In this document: positions 41,375-48,240 of the stretch, piece after piece
Layout of the letters: each line of letters begins with the position of its first letter
Numbering within the stretch: the first letter of the stretch is position 1
NCBI GenBank assembly: GCA_017520185.1
Contig: JAFXGO010000030.1
Location: 62,001 to 126,000 of the forward strand
Direction of reading: 5' to 3'
Source: Elusimicrobiaceae bacterium
GTDB lineage: Bacteria > Elusimicrobiota > Elusimicrobia > Elusimicrobiales > Elusimicrobiaceae
Length of the DNA: 64,000 bases
Position numbers and translations under genes: made by a program
The notes under the pieces: generated by a model
What the model was told of the DNA's origin: nothing
Databases searched by the model: none
The model's input: only the letters and a program-made list of their open reading frames with translations

Positions 41375-43045
41375 ATGAAAAGAGTTATTTTGTTTCTGGC
41401 CTTTTTGATTTCCTTATCGCTTTCGGCCCATTCTTTGCCGGAACATGTATATTTTCAGGCGATGAATGATGAACTTATGCGTACCCAAAAACAGTTGCGG
41501 GTAAAAGGCAGTGCTTCTCCTTTTTTTATAGCGTACAAATTGAAAGAGGAACATAAACATCAAGTTTCTGCTTCGTTGGGCTCTGCTTTGCCGGAAAATG
41601 CCCCTACGAATCATCTATCAGCTTTGGTCTATATGTATACGGGCAAAGCGGCTAAAAACAGCTCCGGCTTTGTGCCGATGTTTCAATTTTCTAATAGCGG
41701 GCGGGAGTTTGCGGTAGAATTTGCGAAATATGTGCCTAAAAGTTATGAAGCCATCCGCAGGAAATTGTGGGAGTTAACAGATAAGGCCTATATTTTTGCA
41801 TCTTCTGCTTATGATAAAAAAGAGGTTTATAAAAAAAGAAAAGGCTTACAGGATGAACTTCCTGATTTTAGTAAAGCACCTGTTTCTGCTTACCGGCAGG
41901 AAATACCTGATTTTGAGCCTTTGCCGGCAGATACACAGGCGGTGATTAATCAAATTTCCGCGCAAGGGAAAAAAATTCCTTATTTGGAGCGTTTTGTTGT
42001 TAGAAGAGAGCGGGTGCAAAACCGTTATTATTTTATAGATAGCGAAAAAGATTTTGCCCAATATTTTGTACCGCAAGACTACGTGCATGTGCAGGCCTTA
42101 TTTCGCGGAAAAGAGGGGGATTTTCACAATATCTTTCGCAGTTATAATCTCTCTGATGACCCGCAACAACAAATAAAGCAAATGCAAGAGGCTGCCTCTG
42201 AAATATTGGCAGAAGTAGAAGCACAACACCAGGCAGTACGCGCCAAACAACCGTATGTGGGGCCTGTTTTATTTGAAAAGAAAGCAGCGGTGGATTTTTT
42301 CTTTTTCTTTTTTTATCCGTCTGCCCGTCACAGTAAGTCTCTTTTAAGAGCAGATGACCGAACAGACAACGAAGCAGGCTACTTCAAAGACCGTTTGGGT
42401 ATGAGAGTGATGAGTGCTTTTTTTGATGTCTATGATAAGCCTCTTTTGTCTTATAAAGATGGAATTTATTTATCCGGATTTATGCCGGTAGATGATGAAG
42501 GAGTAGCTGCGGAAAATATACAACTGGTAAAAGATGGAAAGTTAATTGCTTTACCCACGATGAGAAGCCCCATGAAAGGACAAGAGAAAAACAATGGTCA
42601 TGCCAGAGCCAATTATCATATGTTTCCCAGAGCCGGCCTGACAAATCTGTTGTTTGAGGCTAAAGAATCTTTATCTCAAGAGCAAATGCAAGAAAGACTG
42701 TTGCAGCGTTGTCGGGAATTGGAGTTGGAATATTGTTATATTATCCCCTCCTCTTTTGAATATTGGAGAGGGAAAGGGTTGCCGGAGTTAGTACAACGCA
42801 TTTATACAAAAGACGGAAGAAAAGAAGCAGTAAACGGTTTAGAAATAGAAGGTCTTTCTGCCCGTAGTTTGAGAAGCATTTTGGCAGCAGGAAAAGAGTC
42901 GTATGTATTTGGCGATTTTTCAAAATATGAGATGGACGGAGCCAGCCCTATTTCCATTACTGCCCCTTCTATCTTGGTAGATGAAATAGAATTGGTGCCC
43001 GATATGAAAGTGCCCGATACTCCGCCTTCTGTTGATTTGCCATAA
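41375..43045 (+). CDS. Exported TldE-like partner lacking the zinc motif
   Basis: A 556-residue protein with a signal peptide (MKRVILFLAFLISLSLSAHS) and a C-terminal half that aligns by eye with the preceding TldD-like protein: GIYLSGFMPVDDEGVAAENIQLVKDG and RIYTKDGRKEAVNGLEIEG parallel its EYDDEG...VEKG and KLFPDGRKEVVRGLDVIG. At the position of HExxGH it has DFFFFFFYPSARHS (residues 307-320), so no zinc site, and the matching cysteine is also missing. In E. coli the TldE (PmbA) subunit likewise lacks the motif. AGGAGGG at 41361-41367 drives translation and the start follows the previous stop with no gap. A terminator follows at 43047. Confidence 0.8.
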   Translation: MKRVILFLAFLISLSLSAHSLPEHVYFQAMNDELMRTQKQLRVKGSASPFFIAYKLKEEHKHQVSASLGSALPENAPTNHLSALVYMYTGKAAKNSSGFVPMFQFSNSGREFAVEFAKYVPKSYEAIRRKLWELTDKAYIFASSAYDKKEVYKKRKGLQDELPDFSKAPVSAYRQEIPDFEPLPADTQAVINQISAQGKKIPYLERFVVRRERVQNRYYFIDSEKDFAQYFVPQDYVHVQALFRGKEGDFHNIFRSYNLSDDPQQQIKQMQEAASEILAEVEAQHQAVRAKQPYVGPVLFEKKAAVDFFFFFFYPSARHSKSLLRADDRTDNEAGYFKDRLGMRVMSAFFDVYDKPLLSYKDGIYLSGFMPVDDEGVAAENIQLVKDGKLIALPTMRSPMKGQEKNNGHARANYHMFPRAGLTNLLFEAKESLSQEQMQERLLQRCRELELEYCYIIPSSFEYWRGKGLPELVQRIYTKDGRKEAVNGLEIEGLSARSLRSILAAGKESYVFGDFSKYEMDGASPISITAPSILVDEIELVPDMKVPDTPPSVDLP

Positions 43046-43046
43046 T

Positions 43047-43072
43047 AAAACCCCGCCAATCGGCGGGGTTTT
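43047..43072. terminator. Bidirectional terminator
   Basis: AAAACCCCGCC, loop aatc, GGCGGGGTTTT: an 11-bp stem with A/T flanks on both sides. It ends the plus-strand TldD-like pair and the minus-strand six-gene envelope operon; its last base is the first base of the TPR gene's stop complement. Confidence 0.9.
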
Positions 43073-44031
43073 TAATTGAGTAAATGTTGGGCTACTCTGC
43101 GTGCAAAAGAATCGTTGTTGGAATTTTTGATTCTTTTGAGAAGTTCTAAGGCTTGTTGTTTTTTATTTAACTTCATCAAATTTAGATAAATTGTGAAAAG
43201 GGCTAGTTCGTTTTCCGGTTCTAGTTTTAGCACAGTTTGCGCCACTTTAAGAGAATCCTCATATTGTTTTTCTTGATAAAGCCATAATGCTTTAATACTT
43301 TTTAGTTCATTGCGCTGAGGAGCCAAAAAAATGGCTATTTCCAAATCCGACAAGGCATCTTGTGGCATAGAGAGGCCTTTGTATGCGCGCGCACTTAATA
43401 ACCAATAGTCGGCTACAGAAGGTTCCTCCATTTTAGCCATGGTGATATGAATCAAAGCATCATCATAGTTGCGCTGTTTAGAAAAAGTGTATGCATATCT
43501 GGCGCGATTGATGGCGGGAGCTTGCGGATCTAGTTCAAAAAAACGGTCATAATATTCGCGTGCTTTGGAGTAAAACCCCATATCAATATAATTTTCCGCT
43601 TGGCCCGATAAAGCAATTAAATTATTCGGTTCTATTTTTAGGACTTGGTTATATAAATCAATAGATTGATCTGTTAAATCGGTCCGATGATAAAGTTCGG
43701 CGGCAGACAAAAGCAACGGAATATCTTTTTCGTGAAAGGCTAAGGCTTCTTTGTAGGTTTCCAATGCTTTTTCGGGCATGTCTAACTTTTCATAGGTTAA
43801 GCCTAGTAGACGATAGGCTCTTGCTTCACGTCGTTTGATGTTTTTTGTTTTATAAATATAGTCGGAAAGCAGAGCAACGGCTTGTTTATAATCTCCTTGA
43901 TTATAAGTTTCGCGTGCTTGCACAAACTCTTGTCTGTCAGCGGGGCTGATGCCAAACAGTCCCGCTTGTGCAGGGGAAACTACCAAGAAAAAGAAAAAGA
44001 ATAGATGAAAAAGTTTATTTTTTAAGTACAT
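43072..44031 (-). CDS. Exported TPR-repeat protein
   Basis: A 319-residue protein with a very hydrophobic signal peptide (LFHLFFFFFLVVSPAQA) and about eight tetratricopeptide repeats of 34 residues. Examples are AYRLLGLTYEKLDMPEKALE, AELYHRTDLTDQSIDLYNQV, AENYIDMGFYSKAREYYDRF and SARAYKGLSMPQDALSDLEI. It is probably periplasmic and acts as a protein-binding scaffold. It overlaps the patatin gene by 17 nt, so the two are coupled. It is the last gene of the six-gene operon. No specific function can be named. Confidence 0.8.
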   Translation of the reverse strand: MYLKNKLFHLFFFFFLVVSPAQAGLFGISPADRQEFVQARETYNQGDYKQAVALLSDYIYKTKNIKRREARAYRLLGLTYEKLDMPEKALETYKEALAFHEKDIPLLLSAAELYHRTDLTDQSIDLYNQVLKIEPNNLIALSGQAENYIDMGFYSKAREYYDRFFELDPQAPAINRARYAYTFSKQRNYDDALIHITMAKMEEPSVADYWLLSARAYKGLSMPQDALSDLEIAIFLAPQRNELKSIKALWLYQEKQYEDSLKVAQTVLKLEPENELALFTIYLNLMKLNKKQQALELLKRIKNSNNDSFARRVAQHLLN

Positions 44032-44968
44032 GGTCTATTGAAAATAACAGAAGATCTTCCTGTAAAATATTTAAATTTTTGTTGGCCGAGCGAATGCCAA
44101 TCTCTCCGGCTTGATGCAGTTTATCTAATTCCAGCGTGCTGATACCCAATACTCTGTTTTGAATAACAAAATTTGCTTTTTGTGAGGCTTCTTCTATCAT
44201 GGCGGCACCTCTCACATCTCCAATACGCAACAAATAGGCCGCCACCGTTTTAGGTACTTGAGAAGAAAAATCCAATGGAGTCACAGACGCAATAATATAA
44301 TCTGCTCCTTTATTTTTTACCAAATTCACCGGCAAATAGTTTACTACCGCGCCGTCTACCAAATAGCGGTGTCTATACTCAACAGGGGCAAAAACACCCG
44401 GTAAGTTCATGCTGGCTCTGACGGCAATATCTAACGGACCGGAATCAAAAATCACCTGTTCTCCTGTTTTTACATCCATTGCTGCAGTGGCAAAAGGAAT
44501 ATCCAGATCCTCAAAACGCATGTGACCGATTTGGTTTTGGAAAAAGGATTGTAAATTTTGCGAAGAAGGAAGTTTTTGAAGAAAAAGGAATTTTATAACC
44601 CCCATGAGGTTGAAATCGGGTGTTATTTTGTCTATAGTTATATGTTGACCGATATTCCAAAGTTGTTCAGTAGGAAGGCCCGCTGCATACAAAGAGCCAA
44701 TAACAGCCCCCATAGAAGTACCGGCCATCATATCAATGGGCATACCGGCATTATTAAGCACTTCCAGCACGCCCACATGAGCAAAGCCGCGTACGCCGCC
44801 GGCGGAAAGCGCAAGCCCTATTTTGGGCCGTTGGCTGGCAGGGACGGAGATAAATTCCTCCCATAAAAAATCACGCAAAATACCGTCATTTGTCACATCG
44901 GGTAATGCCCACAAGGAAGGTGACAAAGAGAAAAAAATCAAAAATAAAAACCAGCGTAATTTTTTCAT
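44015..44968 (-). CDS. Exported patatin-like phospholipase
   Basis: A 317-residue serine acyl hydrolase with a signal peptide (MKKLRWFLFLIFFSLSPSLWA). The patatin motifs are all present: glycine-rich oxyanion region LALSAGGVRGFAHVGVLE, nucleophile Ser85 in AGTSMGAVIG, and the catalytic Asp205 in YLVDGAVVNYLPV (DG[AG]). Export distinguishes it from cytoplasmic RssA-type proteins and suggests action on envelope lipids or exported lipids. Its neighbours are a TolC-like protein upstream (13 nt gap) and a TPR protein downstream (overlap), which makes joint secretion or envelope-lipid remodelling plausible but unproven. Confidence 0.87.
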   Translation of the reverse strand: MKKLRWFLFLIFFSLSPSLWALPDVTNDGILRDFLWEEFISVPASQRPKIGLALSAGGVRGFAHVGVLEVLNNAGMPIDMMAGTSMGAVIGSLYAAGLPTEQLWNIGQHITIDKITPDFNLMGVIKFLFLQKLPSSQNLQSFFQNQIGHMRFEDLDIPFATAAMDVKTGEQVIFDSGPLDIAVRASMNLPGVFAPVEYRHRYLVDGAVVNYLPVNLVKNKGADYIIASVTPLDFSSQVPKTVAAYLLRIGDVRGAAMIEEASQKANFVIQNRVLGISTLELDKLHQAGEIGIRSANKNLNILQEDLLLFSIDHVLKK

Positions 44969-44981
44969 GAAAAACAGTATT

Positions 44982-46283
44982 TTATAAATCTCTGCCGATG
45001 GCCCATTCCAAAGAAGCCTTAGATGTTAAATTATGCAAAATACTTTGGTAATAATCTTTTCCGCTGTGGAAATAAGCCTCCAACGCTTCCAGCGCGTTTA
45101 AATTTACACGAGAGGTTTGTTGATTTTGGGCCAAAAGTTTTTGTACTTCTTGCCAAGTATTTTGATGGATAGGGACTTCTTTTTGCCAAAAGAGAAAATT
45201 GGCATAGTTTTCTGCCACTTGTACGCGTATTTTATCTTCTATAGCAGCACGACGAAGGGTGCTTTGTTTTTGCTCAGCTTTTCGTTGAGATGTTTGAGAA
45301 GACACGTTGTAGGGGAGCGGTAATTTGACGGCTAAAGAAATTTGTTTGTTTTCATCGTCCAAGTTTTCGGCTCCCAAGCGCTCATAACTGCCGGTTAATA
45401 CTAAATCCGGATAACGGTGCGATAAAGCCAAATCAATGGCCAAATTATCTAATTCCAACGCATAAATAGCTGTTTTTAATTCCGGTCTAAATTCCATAGA
45501 CCATAAGTTAAGGGTGGCTAAATCCAATTTCATTTCTATGGGGGAAAAATCGCCCTTTACTTTTACCGGACTATTCAGTTCTTTGTTTAAACTGACCAAC
45601 ATGGACAGTTGGGCTTTTTGCAATTCATTGGTGGCAATATTTTTTAGAGAGAGCAGTTTGGATAAAGCATACTGCGCTTTGATTTTATCCCAAGAAGAAA
45701 CATTTAATGAACGTGCAAAAGTCTGGGCTTTTAGGTCTACTTGATGAGATAATTCCAAAAGATATTGTGCATATAACAACTGAAAAAAAGATTTTTTAAT
45801 GTCTAATACAACGGCATTTTTAACGGATTCATATTTGCTTTGAACCTGCTTTAAATTGGCTTCGGCCATTTTTAATGCGCCGCGTATTCGACCACCGGAG
45901 TAGAGATATTGTGTGCCGGTCACTCCTACACCAAAAAATTGATGTTTGTCTCCTGTTTCTAATGCGTCATTGTTGGGGATGAGGCGATTGGCCACCGATT
46001 CCGGCAAAACCATCGGATAGTCCAAGTCATACCAAGTGGCAGTGCCTTGTAAAGAAAATTGAGGCAAAAAAAGGAACTTGGCTTGTTTTACTTTTTGCTC
46101 AGCAACGATTACTTCCTGCTGCGCCAGCAAAAAGTCATTGTTATTTTCTAGTCCGATGCGAATGGCATTTTCCAGCGTTAATTCATCATTAATCAAGCTG
46201 GAAAAACGCAAGCCATATTCTTTTTGTGCAACTGCCGGCAAAGCCAAAAGCAGTGCCAAACATAAAAAAGTTAATTTTTTCAT
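44982..46283 (-). CDS. TolC-family outer-membrane efflux protein
   Basis: Outer-membrane channel component of the TolC/OEP type, 433 residues. A signal peptide (MKKLTFLCLALLLALPAVA) is followed by two OEP repeats with long coiled-coil helices: LTLENAIRIGLENNNDFLLAQQEV, the second repeat with STLNLWSMEFRPELKTAIYALE, DLALSHRYPDLVLTGSYERL and LEAYFHSGKDYYQSI. No periplasmic adaptor (HlyD/AcrA type) or pump is in the window, so its partner is elsewhere or it works with the unusual neighbours here. It sits 9 nt after the HAMP-only gene. Confidence 0.86.
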   Translation of the reverse strand: MKKLTFLCLALLLALPAVAQKEYGLRFSSLINDELTLENAIRIGLENNNDFLLAQQEVIVAEQKVKQAKFLFLPQFSLQGTATWYDLDYPMVLPESVANRLIPNNDALETGDKHQFFGVGVTGTQYLYSGGRIRGALKMAEANLKQVQSKYESVKNAVVLDIKKSFFQLLYAQYLLELSHQVDLKAQTFARSLNVSSWDKIKAQYALSKLLSLKNIATNELQKAQLSMLVSLNKELNSPVKVKGDFSPIEMKLDLATLNLWSMEFRPELKTAIYALELDNLAIDLALSHRYPDLVLTGSYERLGAENLDDENKQISLAVKLPLPYNVSSQTSQRKAEQKQSTLRRAAIEDKIRVQVAENYANFLFWQKEVPIHQNTWQEVQKLLAQNQQTSRVNLNALEALEAYFHSGKDYYQSILHNLTSKASLEWAIGRDL

Positions 46284-46292
46284 AAGTCCCCA

Positions 46293-46751
46293 TTACTTCT
46301 TATTTTTATTGATTTCTTCTTCCACGCGGTCCATCATTTTGTTGAAATCGTCTTGCAACTCTGTAAATTGATCTCCTTTGCGCAAGCGGACTCGTTGACT
46401 AAAGTCTCCTTTGGCAATGGCTTTGCAGGTTTGTTCAAAACGATAAACAGGGCCGGCCATTCTGTGAGATAAAATGGCGGAAATTAAAATGACAAAAATG
46501 ACATAGATAATAATTTTATAGATAAATCCGTATGCCAAAGAGGGAAAGTGATCGTATAACGGTTGCAGAAGAACGGGGTGTTGGTCAAAGATATCATTTA
46601 ACGTAAACACCAATTCGAAGGACATAATCAAAAGTCCGGCCAAGACACTTAAGACAATTAAGGTCATGTAGCGGAATTGAAGATTTTTTTTAATAAAAAT
46701 GGTTCTTCTTTTAAATTGAGTTTTCTGGGAGGGGGATTGCTGTGTTTGCAT
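46293..46751 (-). CDS. HAMP-domain-only membrane protein
   Basis: A 152-residue inner-membrane protein with two hydrophobic segments (YMTLIVLSVLAGLLIMSF at about 28-45 and FIYKIIIYVIFVILISAIL at about 76-94), a short periplasmic loop between them, and a HAMP linker directly after the second. The HAMP signature is visible in HRMAGPVYRFEQTCKAI (Pro in helix 1) and AKGDFSQRVRLRKGDQFTELQDDFNKM (helix 2 with DExxxL-like QFTEL). Nothing follows the HAMP: no kinase, cyclase or methyl-accepting domain. It must signal through a partner or act structurally. It lies inside an operon of envelope proteins. Confidence 0.82.
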   Translation of the reverse strand: MQTQQSPSQKTQFKRRTIFIKKNLQFRYMTLIVLSVLAGLLIMSFELVFTLNDIFDQHPVLLQPLYDHFPSLAYGFIYKIIIYVIFVILISAILSHRMAGPVYRFEQTCKAIAKGDFSQRVRLRKGDQFTELQDDFNKMMDRVEEEINKNKK

Positions 46752-46763
46752 GATAGTCCTGAA

Positions 46764-47471
46764 TTAGAAATTGGTGACGTAGCGCAGTTGTAAAATGCGT
46801 TCATTGTCGCTTCCTCTGCCGATCCGGCGAACGGCACCGGTTAAGGTTAAAGCCGGAGAAATGAAAATATTGGCACCTATGTTGAAGCGAGAGTCACGAA
46901 TATTGTTAATATTATCCCATTCTGCCAGGAAAGAAAAATATTCTTTCAAATTCCAAGACATACCGGTGAAGGCGTAAATGTCGTGACGATCAAAATCAGA
47001 TAAATTGGCCCCCAAAGAAAAATTTAAGCCGGGTGTAAAAAGTTCACGAGTTAAGGTGATATATCCGCCCTTGCGGTCATCTAAATAGTCTTTGGTTTTT
47101 TTGTTATAACCATAACGGCGGCCATCATATCCGATAGCAACAGCCGGCAAATACAAACTGCCGTCAAATACTTTCCATTTTACTTGAAAATCAGGATCTA
47201 GTACTTTGATATCATCGGAACTGCCCACCAATTCATAAACGGCCAAAGATACACCGATATTAACTTGTGGTATGACCCCAAAATCCAAACTTTCCATAAT
47301 GGTTCCGTTGGCATAGGAGCGTGTTAACAAAGACGCTTGATATTTATCCAACACATTGGCGGTAGGTACGTCTAAAAGCAAGGTTTCGGGAGATAAAATA
47401 TCAGACTCTTGTGCAAAAATTCCAAAGGGAAATAATAAACAAACGGCTAAAAGTAAAGATTTTTTCAGCAT
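46764..47471 (-). CDS. Probable outer-membrane beta-barrel protein
   Basis: A 235-residue exported protein (signal peptide MLKKSLLLAVCLLFPFGIFA). The mature part is made of alternating short strands with aromatic ends (DFGVIPQVNIGVSLAVYEL, GGYITLTRELFTPGLNFSLG, NIGANIFISPALTLTGAVRR) and ends with the strand LQLRYVTNF; a C-terminal Phe is a typical signal for Bam-mediated insertion. About 10-12 strands are likely. I do not recognise a family beyond this; it somewhat resembles YjbH/GNA-type barrels. It lies 14 nt after the lipoprotein gene. Confidence 0.65.
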   Translation of the reverse strand: MLKKSLLLAVCLLFPFGIFAQESDILSPETLLLDVPTANVLDKYQASLLTRSYANGTIMESLDFGVIPQVNIGVSLAVYELVGSSDDIKVLDPDFQVKWKVFDGSLYLPAVAIGYDGRRYGYNKKTKDYLDDRKGGYITLTRELFTPGLNFSLGANLSDFDRHDIYAFTGMSWNLKEYFSFLAEWDNINNIRDSRFNIGANIFISPALTLTGAVRRIGRGSDNERILQLRYVTNF

Positions 47472-47485
47472 GTTTTAGTTCTCTC

Positions 47486-48046
47486 CTATAACCAAATGCG
47501 AGGGTCTTTTTGTTCCGGTTTTTGAATATAACGGACATTGTGTAAGAAGATAAATTCTCTGGCGGCCATAAAATCATTGCGGTCGCGAGGGAATTCTAAC
47601 TCCACAATGCCTTCGTCCATACGGGAGGTGTCATAGACTATCCCTTTTTGCCAGCGATCCAACTTAGCGATGTCTTTGTCTTGTGTGCGCGGATTATGAT
47701 AATTGCGAAGGACTACTTCCCCTTTGAGTAGTTGTCCGCCGGAAACGGGGGATGTTTTTTCAATAATATCTGAGGAAAAAATAGTTTTTCCTTCGCAAGG
47801 TCCGTTTAAAAAGGTCACTTTAAAGCGCGGGTCATTTTGGGTTGGTTTGCGGTTGATGCGAGCCAAAGAATAAGTGGAATAAGGCTTTCCTTCATTGAGA
47901 CAAGAGGCAAACACATTGTCTCGGAAGTTGCGTTCATAAGAATCGGCACTGCTTTGCCTGTTGTAAGGGGTTTCATCCTTTTTTTCTTGATGACAGGCAA
48001 CTGTGAAAGCAATTACAAAAAGCAAAGGTAAAATAATTTTTTTCAT
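47486..48046 (-). CDS. Unknown lipoprotein
   Basis: A 186-residue predicted lipoprotein (lipobox FTVAC, Cys18) of unknown family. The mature part has two cysteines (ASCLNEG and NGPCEGK) that may form a disulphide, and a beta-rich region with GQLLKGEVVLRNYHNP. ATG 48046 is chosen over the longer frame from 48133 because GGAG lies 8 nt upstream and a clean signal peptide follows. It is the first gene of the six-gene operon, behind a good promoter at 48104-48133. Confidence 0.7.
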   Translation of the reverse strand: MKKIILPLLFVIAFTVACHQEKKDETPYNRQSSADSYERNFRDNVFASCLNEGKPYSTYSLARINRKPTQNDPRFKVTFLNGPCEGKTIFSSDIIEKTSPVSGGQLLKGEVVLRNYHNPRTQDKDIAKLDRWQKGIVYDTSRMDEGIVELEFPRDRNDFMAAREFIFLHNVRYIQKPEQKDPRIWL

Positions 48047-48103
48047 AAAATCTCCATATCCATACATAGAATAAAAACAACAGGTACAAAGACCCTTATT
48101 TTC

Positions 48104-48133
48104 AGTATAACTGTTTTGCTTCTCTTTTGACAA
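48104..48133 (-). promoter_or_regulatory. Promoter of the six-gene envelope operon
   Basis: On the minus strand: TTGTCA (48128-48133), an 18-nt spacer, TATACT (48104-48109). The leader to the first gene is about 50 nt. Confidence 0.7.
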
Positions 48134-48144
48134 GATTTTTTAGA

Positions 48145-48204
48145 ACGCGCGGGCGCATTGCGCGCGTGGTCACCAAAACACCCGCCTCTTTCGGGGCGGG
48201 TGTT
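48145..48204 (-). terminator. Double hairpin after the 639-residue protein gene
   Basis: Two GC-rich hairpins lie here. AACACCCGCC/GGCGGGTGTT (48177-48204) is nearest to the gene end and is followed on the minus strand by only TTTT-GG, a weak T-tract. ACGCGCG/CGCGCGT (48145-48167) lies beyond it. Together they probably terminate the unknown gene ahead of the envelope operon promoter. Confidence 0.65.
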
Positions 48205-48240
48205 AGACAGTTTAATGAAGGGAGTAATTTGAGGTGATAG

